Source: Tulasnella sp. 424 (Eukaryota; Basidiomycota; Agaricomycetes; Cantharellales; Tulasnellaceae). Taken from it: 64,000 nt of DNA. The position numbers were made by a program, and so were the translations under genes. A model generated the notes under the pieces. That model was not told where the DNA came from. It saw nothing but the letters and a program-made list of their open reading frames with translations, and ran no database searches. Positions 1 through 9,364 of the stretch are shown here, one piece after another (within the stretch, counting starts at the first letter, position 1; the number at the start of each line of letters is the position of its first letter). The stretch spans positions 1-64,000 of the forward strand of contig WSUB01000010.1 of NCBI GenBank assembly GCA_019633425.1. The letters are read 5' to 3'.

Positions 1-44
1 CGGCCGCGGTCGGGCTGCTCCCTGTCGCTTGCTACAGCTGCCAT
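1..44 (-). CDS. 5' end of a second RhoGAP-family gene (partial)
   Basis: The reverse complement reads an ATG at 42-44 followed by codons for MAAVASDREQPDRG, then leaves the window. The same codons open the complete F-BAR/RhoGAP gene at 12060. Only about 14 residues are visible, so it cannot be said whether the rest of this copy is intact. It would be transcribed leftwards, head-to-head with the complete copy. The upstream region shared with that copy (45-247) suggests the promoter was duplicated with it. Confidence 0.6.
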   Translation of the reverse strand, partial: MAAVASDREQPDRG

Positions 45-247
45 TCTCCGCGCTTCTGTTAAGCTTGGGGCCTTGTAAGAGGTGTCGATGACAGTCGTTC
101 GTCTGGAGGTGAGGGGTTCAGAACCTTGGCGCGGCGTTCTCACCCCTGATGGCCTGAACAACGTCGCGGTCTTTAAACCACACACCCGCAGGCAATGCAA
201 AGCTTGTTGAGCAACGCAGAGTCCTCCGGACAGGAGAACTTTCGGCC
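1..247. repeat. Left arm of a long inverted repeat (RhoGAP promoter and start)
   Basis: This stretch is the near-perfect reverse complement of 11854-12103, with scattered substitutions and a short indel near 150-165. Homology runs to the window edge, so the arm may be longer. On the right side it ends in the RhoGAP upstream region at about 11854. The arm holds the first codons and about 200 bp of upstream DNA of a RhoGAP gene. Confidence 0.9.
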
Positions 248-947
248 CTTATACACGAATCCTTTCGTATTTGGCTAAAGAATTAACCCAGCTTCTTGCG
301 GAACTTCTGCGAGCAGTGCCTCGCGGTTTGTGCGTTTGTGGAGAGCAGAAATTTCCAACTCGATGACGCCGCGTTTACAGCATCCAAGTGATTCAAGAAA
401 CGTTCTGTACGTAGAACAGCGCTTCTTCACCTTTCCATTAGCGCTATAGCCACCGTCACCCCCCGCCTTCAAAGCACGAAGCCAAGGCCGCCGGATCCAA
501 TTCCGTTCCATCGCGGGCCTCGATCGAGTTCCTTGCCTCTATAAACCAGCGGAAGTTACTCATATACCTCTTCAAACAGGCAGTGTGTTATTCAGCTTGC
601 TGGCCGCGACCGCGCGAGTTGCGCCTCCAAAGAACCTAAGCTTTACTCTAAGAAACCATCTAGAGTACTATATAAAGGCATTCTACATATAGATGCGTCA
701 TTCACAGCTCACACTGCTTAAAGGACCACAGAACGTGTAGTCTCCCAACACATTGGGTCGCCTCAGGCGCTTCGGATGCCGATCTGCGCAGCAACCAGAC
801 TGCGATCACGTGACAGGATTTCAAGCCGGACCGTGAACCTCGGCTGGTTTTCGCTCTCGCCTCGCACCATCTTTACTGCGCCCTCTTGTTCTCTTCCCAG
901 CCGCGGTTATAAGAGCTCAACCACTCAGTGTGCAAGGTATCCGCAGA
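248..947. other. Intergenic, upstream of the YSC84-like gene
   Basis: No gene is recognised here. The short open frames, including one of 78 codons on the minus strand at 275-511, resemble no family and have no supporting context. The only clear signal is the TATA-type element at 669-676. Confidence 0.5.
669..676 (+). promoter_or_regulatory. TATA-box-like element
   Basis: TATATAAA lies about 270 bp upstream of the predicted YSC84-like start codon at 948. It is the best core-promoter match in this intergenic stretch. Assignment to that gene is inferred from position only. Confidence 0.4.
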
Positions 948-3149
948 ATGAAATTTACTACTCCATTACCGCAGGTAAGTGCAGTTGCTTCAGCCTCCCC
1001 ACGACTACCGGGGATCGACGGCTCGGCCTTGACCACTTCCGTCATTATTGCAACGGTAAATTTGGTCAGGATCGCTGACCGCAGTTCTCGTTCTGGACGT
1101 AGCCTCTACCACAAGAATGTCTCAAAGCCTCAAAAATCTTCAAAAGTTTCGTCCAGTCGGGTGGCAATGGCTTGGACAAGGTAGTTCCACGTTCGGTACT
1201 ACAGCAAGCTAAGGGGTTCGTCATCTTCACGGTGGTCAAGTGAGTACATGCAGGTTCCGTCCTCCAATTCCCACTCCGGTTTACTGAAACATCGCTGTCT
1301 ACCCTGACGTACGCTTGTTCATTCTCTAGAGCCGGATTCGTATTCAGTGCTCGTGCCGGCTCTGGCCTGGTCATTGCACGGCTTCCGGATGGCAGTACGT
1401 ATCATTTTCACAATGTATGACCAGTAATCGATGTGCTGACACATTTGTCACACCCTGGTTACGCTACCTTAAACAGCGTTCTCCGCTCCCTCGGCGATAG
1501 GGACTGCTGGGATGGGTTTCGGTGGACAAGCGGGCGCCGAGTTGACCGAATTTCTCATCGTGCTGAATTCCACATCGGCCCTCCGATCTTTTATGAGCGC
1601 CGGCTCGCTTACTTTGGGAGGAAACTTGTCACTTGCCGTTGGTCCTCTTGGACGAAATGGCGAGGCAATGGGAGCTCTCAACACCAAGGGAAAGGTAGCC
1701 GCAATGTATTCTTACTCAAAGACCAAAGGTTTGTGGAGCTAGGTGCCAGTTTCCGAGATGATTTGTTCATTCATTTTACGTGCAGGTTTGTTCGGGGGAG
1801 TATCCATCGAAGGTTCCATCATCGGTGAGCCTCATGGCACGAGTGCAGCCTAGATGACGGCTAACGCGGCTGGGCCTTGCAGTTGAAAGACAAGACGCCA
1901 ACGCTATAGCATATCAGTCGGACGTTACGGCAAAGCAGCTTCTCAGCGGGAACATTCCTCCTCCACATTGGGCGGACGGCCTTATCCAAATACTCACCCA
2001 GACCGTTGGGGATCCTATACCCGGTTGGGTCGATGACGACCCGATGTCCCCAAACTCAGAACGACCATCACTGAGCTCCAGACCAAGTGACTACTCCTTC
2101 CAAGGGATTGGAAGTACGCCAAGCCGATCTTCAGAAGGGGTTTTGGCCCGAGGTCACAAGAAGGCCATGTCTCTGAACCCATTCAACAAGAAACCATCCA
2201 ACGAGTTTGACAGCGGATCGCGAGCAGCGGCCGGGAACGATGGATATTCCGGTCGAAGTTCATTAGGCTCGTCCTCCCGAAGAGACTGGTCTCCGCCGCG
2301 GTCGACGCCAGCACCTCCCAAGCCAGCCGGCCCAGCGTTCGACGGGTTTGCAGAGGACGAGGACGACAACTCTTGGAAGACTCCCCCAGGCTTCGGACCA
2401 CAAGCAACTTCGACCTCCACCTCAACTTCTTGGTATCCTCGGACCCAAGTCCCACCCGTTAGCTCGACCTCGACGTCGTGGTACCCCAACAGCCGATCCC
2501 CACCCCAAACGACCCCGTCTGCGACCAGCGGTTCCATTTTCCCAACTCATTTCGAGTCCGACTTTGTTCCTGATGCTCCAACTCCAGTTTCCAGCCATTC
2601 TCGCTCGTTTACGCCATCCTATGGAAAAACCCAACCAATTTCTGAGCCAATGCCATCCACGAATAACGCAACCAGCCCGTTTTCGTACCGCGAGGAACCT
2701 CAACCTCCGCAATATACCGCCACTCCGTCCTTGGTCTCTCCAACTCCCGTTGGAAAGACATGGTCTGACCCGGATCCGTTCCGGTTCGACGAGAGGAGAG
2801 CGGACAGCCCACCCCCGACAAGCCAGTCACGTATGTCCAACAAGCCCGCGCGCAAACTATCGGTGAAGAGAGGGCTAGATGCGCCCGCTCCTCCAGGAAC
2901 GGTGAAAGTCATCGCTCTGTTCGACTACTCCGCAACAGAGGTATGTGAAACTCTTCGACCTCTCAAAACCTGAGAAGAGGAGCTGACATTCCCACATAAT
3001 AGGCTGGCGACCTTTCTTTCCGTGAAGGTGACGTGATCTATGTAACGGAGAAGACGGACAGCACGAACGATTGGTGGACTGGAAGGCTTGCGGTCCAACC
3101 AAGCCAGTCAGGAATCTTCCCCGCCAATTTTGTTGAGCTTGTTGGATAA
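948..3149 (+). CDS. YSC84: Ysc84/Lsb3-like SYLF + SH3 actin regulator
   Basis: Predicted actin-patch/endocytosis protein that binds phosphoinositides and actin through its SYLF (DUF500) domain and Las17/WASP-type partners through SH3. Exon 1 (948-974) encodes MKFTTPLPQ. Exon 2 (1103-1239) continues with PLPQECLKASKIFKSF, and the next exon opens at 1330 with AGFVFSARAGSGLVIARL. SYLF motifs follow: SAPSAIGTAGMGFGGQAGAE, LGGNLSLAVGPLGRN and AAMYSYSKTKGLFGGVS. A Ser/Pro-rich linker (about 2040-2890) leads to a C-terminal SH3 domain split by an intron at about 2941-3001 (ALFDYSATE, then AGDLSFREGDVIYV, WWTGRL and GIFPANFVELV). The stop is at 3147-3149. All introns have GT-AG borders and keep frame. 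The order SYLF-linker-SH3 is typical for fungi. The start is chosen because MKFTTPLPQ-type N-termini are characteristic of the family, from memory. The 3' UTR has a second copy at about 15117-15220. Confidence 0.88.
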
Positions 3150-3250
3150 TAGTTGAACTCGCCTTATATTCCCTGCTAATATTACGGTTTACATTTGGAT
3201 TGTGCGATTCGTGTGTGTATGAAGTGAACCAAAGCATCCAGCTCCATCCG
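3150..3250. repeat. YSC84 3'-flank segment duplicated at 15117-15220
   Basis: The 3'-UTR run from the GCCTTATATT area through GAAGTGAACCAAAGCATCCA closely matches 15121-15215. At the second site it follows the RhoGAP stop codon instead of YSC84. This fragment shows that the right-hand copy of the duplication derives from this locus. Confidence 0.8.
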
Positions 3251-3364
3251 TACGCGGCGGGTTCCAATGACGTCGACTGACCCGCACCCAGCCGAGCGGC
3301 GAGGGAGCTTGCATCCTGATTCATCCCGATTCATCCACCTTCATCCCATCTCATCAACATTACT

Positions 3365-3901
3365 ATGGTCGGTCTAACGCCCTTGAAAACACTTCGCGTC
3401 TCGTCCCACCAAATCCCTCGACATCGCCTCATTCCCAACACCTCCATTCAGTCTAAACCACTGTTGATCTACCACTCCGCCTTTCCTTCCGACGTGTCCG
3501 CTTCCGATATCGAGTCCCATTTAAGCAATGTGGGCATCGTGGACCCGCAGTGGCGTTACTCGATGTACAAGACGACACACTACCACAGCACCACCCACGA
3601 AGTGTTGTGCATAGCCTCCGGTCGAGCCAAGTTGTGTTTTGGAGGAGAGGAGAACCCAGAAAACGTCACACCAACCGTCCAAACTGGAGATGTGATCATT
3701 CTTCCAGCTGGGGTTGGCCATCGACTACTGGAGGAGATCGAGTCCCCATTCCAAATGGTGGGGAGCTATCCGAAGGGGTTTAGCTGGGATATGTGTTACG
3801 GAAAGGAAGGAGACGAAGCAAAAGCTAAGCAGATTGAGAAGTTGGGATGGTTTGATAAGGATCCAGTGTACGGAGAGGAAGGGCCAGCCTTGGAGGTATA
3901 G
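3365..3901 (+). CDS. Cupin-domain protein (YjlB-like)
   Basis: Intronless 178-aa single-domain cupin. Residues about 76-95 carry a conserved-type cupin motif 1, with HYHSTTHEVLC followed by a Gly (HxH, Glu and Gly at the expected spacing). Motif 2 follows as GDVIILPAGVGH. Together they supply the metal-ligand His/His/Glu/His set of a small beta-barrel cupin. The family resembles bacterial YjlB-type and fungal RmlC-like cupins of unknown substrate, so no reaction can be assigned. There is no signal peptide, so it is probably cytosolic. It lies 216 bp downstream of the YSC84-like stop on the same strand. It has no counterpart in the duplicated segment at 15.2 kb, where the flanks are joined without it. 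Confidence 0.82.
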   Translation: MVGLTPLKTLRVSSHQIPRHRLIPNTSIQSKPLLIYHSAFPSDVSASDIESHLSNVGIVDPQWRYSMYKTTHYHSTTHEVLCIASGRAKLCFGGEENPENVTPTVQTGDVIILPAGVGHRLLEEIESPFQMVGSYPKGFSWDMCYGKEGDEAKAKQIEKLGWFDKDPVYGEEGPALEV

Positions 3902-3934
3902 CGAATGCAGGAAGGGGCTGAGACTATCGAAATT

Positions 3935-6110
3935 ACGGTCGTCTTAAGAACACTATGGCAGCGTATATCATACAGCGAATAACGCTATAATACTAAGATA
4001 TCAACAAAGAGAAGTCCTTCTACTCCCCGATACCACACTTGTAAGCTTGGTACCATCGGTGCCGGCGTTGCTTGTCCTCGTTTGCCCTCGGTCAGATTTG
4101 TTCTCCTCACCCTTCTCCTTCCACCCGCCAACCTCTCTCCATCATGCTCAGCGACGACGATCACGATTCCATCTTTGGAGGCGACTCTCAAAACGACCAC
4201 GAGCAGGCAGGTCTTGCTCTTCCGTCGCTTCACAGTAAGACCATGGCGGCAGCGGCCGCAAACGGCGAATGTGGTGGATCCAGGGTGGGGACCTCTGCAC
4301 TATCCGTGTCCCCATTACCTGTGTCTGAACAATCATCCCCTGCAGCACTTTCATCATCCGGTTCCTCTCCTCTACCCTCTCAATCGGTAGTGCCACGTAG
4401 GAACGTGCCGACTAGTCGCACTCCGCCTCCCAGTAGTCAATCCAAGAATAAACGCGTTGCAATCAGCGTTCCAGAACCCGCAGCAGATGGTCCTCGCCCC
4501 AATAATTCCCTACGGTCTCAGAGCAACATTCTAGGCGTGGTCGGAGGGTTCATCCCCACCCACAGGAGCTTCGGTAGACGACGCGATCCCTATCCTGGAC
4601 GATGATGCAGAGCCTCAAAGACCCAAGAAACGGCGTCGGAAGGCTGCTCACCCGAGCCCCAGCCTAAACTCCTCCCCAGTGGACGCCATTCAAGCGGTGA
4701 TGCAGTCTCTCACTACCGACCTCTCAGTGACTTCCTTGCTCCAAGCCCTTCTGGAACATCTGAAGCCGTTTTCGGATCCTACCACTACCAAGATTAGGAG
4801 AGTAGACATTAACGGCCGAGAGATATTTGAGGAGGAATGGAGGTTTCTCAAGACCCAGGATTTTGGTCCGCAAGTTGTTAGCGGCGCTGAAGAAAGCCTT
4901 GAAAGCCGCTGGCAGAGGCAGATCGAATGCCAGTTCGTTAGCTCTCCTCAGGGAATCGTAGACATGCTCTAACTGCGGTTCTTCTTCATCAGGTACAGTG
5001 GAGATGCTTCAGAACGTTATTCAACAGTGGATTCAATCCAAGCTCGTTTCGCAGGTCGCCAGCAGTCCGTCCGTCACTCCGGCTCCTTCAACACCTTCAT
5101 CACTCGCTTCGGTTGCATCTCTTTCAGCCCTCTCCGCACATAGCACGTTGCCTAGCAATACGAGTGACTGTGGTGTCGGCTTGACCTGACTTGGAAGAAA
5201 ACCGGACTGACTAGTTGGGGTCCTCGTCAAGCGATCCCGGCAGAGCCGACCTTCAACTCGGGTACCCTCATTGCACCGGATCCATCTCTGGGAGGCAGCA
5301 GCGGACAGTTTGACTTTGGAGAGTTGGAATCACTACTCGGCTTGATCCCTACCCTCGAACCCTCACCCTCGATTTTTTTCCAAAACGACATGGCTAGTCC
5401 AGCGCTTGACATGGCGATTGATCCCACCCTCCCTCCGCGGCCAGATCTTCCCGCCCTCGCAGCCTCGCAGCAGTGGATATTCGAGGCTTCCGTAGCGAGC
5501 ATCTCTTATCCATCATATTCCGCTTCCATGCCTCCTGTGGGCGAGATTACGGGAAATCAAGATCCAGTCATGCTGCCTGTAGCCGACGTTCCGTTAGATC
5601 CAGAACCTCCGTTGGCTCACTTATTTGACCCCTCGTTGCCTTTGAGAGTCACTTCACCTGGCTCTTTATCTTCCATACCACCAAGTGACATGACGCCTCA
5701 ACAAACGGACCGGCAGGCAGATGACAATTGTCCAGAGGCTCCTCCATATTCTGCCTCTCCAATCCCGCACCGCCCAGTGGGGGCCAGAAACAACCAACCA
5801 ACCGGGGCAAACTACTAAAATGGCAGCCACTCTGGAGCGCGCGCGAGCCCATCGCTGTTCCCTTCAAGCTGTTATGGACAAGGCACTCATGACGATGTGG
5901 GAGTTGGAGATCGAGCACGCAACTTCGTCGAAAGCCTTGAAGGGAATCACTCACAGACAAGCCTTGTCGTCTGTCGCGCCCAAGAATGATCAAACTTTGC
6001 CTGTATAATTTTGTTCTCTGCACGTTTTCTGTGTATTTTTCATAAGACGTTATGATTAACACATTGGTGTCGATAGTCAGATGCTTGGGGGCTCCAAGAT
6101 GGGGTAGCTA
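3935..6110. repeat. Direct segmental duplication, copy A
   Basis: Starting at GTCGTCTTAAGAACACT, this stretch matches 15221-17455 throughout: promoter, coding body and 3' flank down to TCGATAGTCAGATGCTTGGG. Differences are scattered substitutions plus several small indels that fall in the coding part of this copy. The copies are in the same orientation about 11.3 kb apart. Confidence 0.9.
4144..5985 (+). pseudogene. Frameshifted copy of the nuclear-type protein at 15432-17315
   Basis: The start (MLSDDDHDSIFGGDS) and upstream region match the intact twin, but the frame is broken repeatedly. Relative to the twin there is a loss of about 28 bp near 4541 and a 1-bp loss near 4560. There is an extra T at 4861-4864, a missing G near 5177, length changes near 5755-5812 and a missing C near 5982. 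The products are therefore short pieces: 4144-4605, 4679-4972, 4998-5189, 5324-5818 and the terminal coiled-coil piece. Scattered lesions with otherwise high identity indicate decay after duplication, not sequencing error at one point. Introns over all lesions are unlikely because the twin reads through the same positions uninterrupted. Confidence 0.85.
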
Positions 6111-6767
6111 GCTATTGTTTTCTCGAGCTCTACTATTACATCAGCTTGCTTGGCTCTTATCTTTTTGTTCTGCCCGCTTGATGTTCAGGTATGGCAATAC
6201 TCACATATATAATGTCGATTTGAGCGGTCGTGCAATGTCCTTGGGCCGTAATCCGGAGGAAAGCGTGCTGTTTTGGTCGCCCAATAGTACGCCTCAGCGG
6301 GCCTTGTGCAATGACACCCAGCGCCGCAATAAACGAAACAATCTCAAAAATCCCGGTCGCATCCCGGTGGGATGGCGTTGATAGGGAGAATCGCTCAAAT
6401 GTTTATAGTTCAGCCCAACTTCGACTCCAAGGTGCGGTAGTCGACATGCCTGCTGACTTGAACGCAAGTTACACGACCCTTCACACCCCAAGAGACACCG
6501 CTCTGTAGCGGCTCCATCCAACTTAGAGTCATCCAGACGAGAGGAAACCGATGAGCTAAGTGCATTCTACAGGACTATCAGAGGACAGGATATTACTAAT
6601 CGATCCGAATGCGTCGCATGAACAAAGATACAAAGGGAGACGGGGTACCAGAATCTCAGTCAACAGGATACATAGCTCACAGTCTCGTACAGAAACATGA
6701 GTAATAGAACTGCAGTCAGGTATCAAGAACCGAATCTCGCCCGAACTCGAAATATCTCGGCGAAACA
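6111..6767. other. Intergenic between the pseudogene and the kinase-TPR gene
   Basis: No coding region, RNA or repeat is recognised. It serves as 3' flank for both the plus-strand pseudogene and the minus-strand kinase gene, which converge here. Confidence 0.4.
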
Positions 6768-9364
6768 TCATTCCGCCTCCGTTGCTTTGAGTTTTCGGCG
6801 GGAGCGGGCGGCGTGGATTAATGCTTTCTCTGCATCCCGAATATGTCCGATTTCTTCGAAAATTCCCGCAGCTTGTTCATAAAGGCGTATTGCGGCTTCG
6901 TGCTGATCCTGGTCGCGATGAATGTTGGCAAGGCTGATCAGACTCATGCCTCTTCCGAATCTATCACCGATGTCGATATAAATTTGCAGGGTTTCGGAGA
7001 AAAGTTGAACGGCCTGGCTGTACTGTTTTTGAAGCCGGTGCACGTCAGCGAGACCCCATAGAGCGTCGGCTTTTCCTTGTCTGTCGCCGATGTTGGTGCA
7101 GATGTGGACGACCTCGGAGTAGAGCGGAACGGCTTCGCTGTACTCGCTTTGAGCTAGATGCACATGAGCAAGACCACGCAAAGCCTCGGCTCTCCCTCGT
7201 TTGTCGCCCATTTCGGTGCAGATCTGGGCGACCTCGGAGTAGAATGTAACGGCTTTGCTGTACTCCTTTTGAGCCCGATACACCTCCGCCAGACCAAACA
7301 AGGCGTCGGCTCTTCCTCGTCTGTCACCGATGTCGGTGCAGATTTGGACCACCTTGGAGTAGACCGTGACAGCTTTGCTATACTCGTTTTGAGCCCGATG
7401 CACCTCGGCCAGACCCAACAAAGCAGTAGCTCTCCCTTGCCTGTTGCCCGTGTCGGTGCAGATCTGGACCACCTCGGAGTAGAATGTAATGGCTTCGCTG
7501 TACTCGCTTTGAGCCCGATGCACTTCAGCCAAACCAAACAAAGCGTCGGCTCTTCCTTGTCGGTTGCCGATGTCGATGCAGATTTGGACCACCTCGGAGT
7601 AGAATGTAACGGCTTTGTTGCTCTCATCTTGAAGCCGGTGCACGGCGGCCAGACCCAACAAAGCGTTGGCTCTTCCTTGTCTATCGCCGATGTCGGTGCA
7701 GATGTCCAAGGCTTCGGTGTAAAATTTTGACGCGTTGATATAGTCATTCTGAAACTTATGCATCTCCCCCATTTTGATAAGAAGTTCGGGGGAGCGGGTT
7801 CTGGAAATCGACGTATTTGCAGTCCGCTGCCGATCCGGAATAGTCATTGGCTATATGGCAACACGTCAAATTGCGTTCACGTAACCCCAAAAGCGGCACC
7901 ACTCGCCATCCAATTCATTGACTTTTGACAATCCTCGGCCGTCGGCCGCTTGCTGGGATCGATACTCCAACACGTGATCATTAGTGAGTAAAGAACCCGG
8001 ATCAACGCCATGCGAACGTGATCAGCGACGGATGGAAGATTTCCTTGAATGACGTGCACGACAACCATCGAGTCGTTTGGAACATTTTGAAATGGAATGG
8101 CATTCATCATAACCTATTTCAGCGTTGAATGTCAGCTTCCGTCGAGGGCAATTTCCGAGTCTTGCTATACCTCGTAGAATATCCAGCCTAATGCCCAGAT
8201 ATCGCACCACAGGCCGGGTTCGTCACCCATGAGCAGCTCTGGAGCAGCCCAGCGGAGTGTAAATTGATTGCCTGTCAGTGTTACAGTATTGCTGGCTTCA
8301 CAGAATTCGGTCTCGAGTAACAATGTTGGCTGCGCTTGGTTTTCGCTTTTGTCGGGTTGTGCGGTTGGATCTTTTTTCGCCATGCGACGGGCGGAGCCGA
8401 AGTCCGTGATGACTGCGTAAAAATTCGAATTTACCAGCACGTTGGCCTACGCAAAGTACAGTTGAGCTTGCCAAGGGTCATCTCACTGTAACACCCGGAC
8501 CCACCGATTTGAGGTCGCCGTGGTATATCGGCGGATCCTGACTATGAAGGTATTTCACTCCTTTCGTGACGTCATTCATCTAGGGTACAGCTTTCAGAGG
8601 ATTGCCCAAAGTACAGTGGCCTTATCTTACCAGGGAGATTCGTTCCGGGATTTCCCAGTCCCCCGACGCGACGAAGTCCTTTAAATTCCCGTTCGCTGCC
8701 CACGGGAAGACCAGCCAGACCAAGTCCTTGGACAGTTCTTCAACAACTCCTTCAAAGTTGATGATGTTTTCGTGCGAAAGCTCGGTTAAGAATCGTGCTT
8801 CCCTGAGTGCCAACTAAGAGGAGTTAGGCTTCAGCGTTGCTTGATGCGTTGGGATAGCTCATTCTCACCCCCAATACTCGCTCTTTATCCTTTCCATTCT
8901 CAATCTTCAGTTTCTTGACCGCTATAGGCTAACACGCGGGAATCGATCAGTCGTTCAGCTGTAGGAAACAGGACAGTCAGATTGAAACAGACCTTTCGTG
9001 TGGTTCTGCTGTGAGACTTGTTCTTGGGTCCGAAACGTGCTGCATTGATCACTCTGTCCCCAATACTAGGGGTAGAAACCAAGAACGCTCGTGAAACCGT
9101 CGAATATCCTCCACAGAACTCGGAGGCGTCTTGCTCGAATTCGATCGAGGACGGATCAATTCGCCATCCCGCAAGTTTCTCGACCTTCTCCCGCTATTCA
9201 ATAATAGGTTTTGGTGAGCCACTGCGATCATTCATCGTGATTCGGGTGGGGCGTACTGATTTACTGCTTGTCGGGGGTGTCCTTGGGGGATCATCAGCCG
9301 GACCACGACGATCGGTGTCGTCGTTTTCATCTCGATGCATTAGGCGTCCTAGGCGGGCAAGCAT
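6768..9364 (-). CDS. TKL-type protein kinase with eight C-terminal TPR units
   Basis: Transcribed leftwards from ATG 9364 (second in-frame ATG at 9340) to the stop at 6768. The kinase domain comes first: glycine loop GGYSTVSRA, IAVKKLKIENGK (Lys for ATP), SHENIINFEGVV, a catalytic loop HGDLKSANVLVN, DFGSARRM and RWAAPELLMGDEPG. HGD in place of HRD is common in fungal TKL kinases. After an intron (about 7835-7870) come eight consecutive 40-residue TPR/kinesin-light-chain-like units. The core is close to VHRAQ-EYS-AV-FYSEVVQIC and the linker is IGDRQGRADALFGLAE. A TAG in frame near 9180 is removed by a 63-nt GT-AG intron, so the gene reads as intact. Such kinase-repeat proteins are expanded in some Agaricomycetes and their ligands are unknown. 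A signalling or self/non-self role is inference. Confidence 0.82.
6810..7770. repeat. Eight in-register 120-bp coding repeats (TPR units)
   Basis: Each 120-bp unit encodes one 40-aa TPR. Units 2-5 are strikingly alike at DNA level, for example the recurring CTCGGAGTAGAATGTAAC and TGTACTC blocks on the plus strand. The terminal units are more diverged. The strong periodicity also produces a spurious 190-codon open frame on the opposite strand. Confidence 0.85.

Noticed and set aside
2154..2866. Long overlapping frames opposite or out of phase with the YSC84-like linker
   Set aside because: They lie within the Ser/Pro-rich linker of the real gene, whose biased composition suppresses stops in other frames.
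7158..7730. 190-codon open frame on the plus strand
   Set aside because: It is antisense to the TPR array. The 120-bp periodicity of the real gene keeps this frame open, and its repeats simply mirror the TPR units.
9178..9183. In-frame TAG in the N-terminal part of the kinase gene, suggesting a pseudogene
   Set aside because: It is the last triplet of a 63-nt GT-AG intron (GTACGC donor). Removing the intron leaves a continuous frame into the kinase domain.
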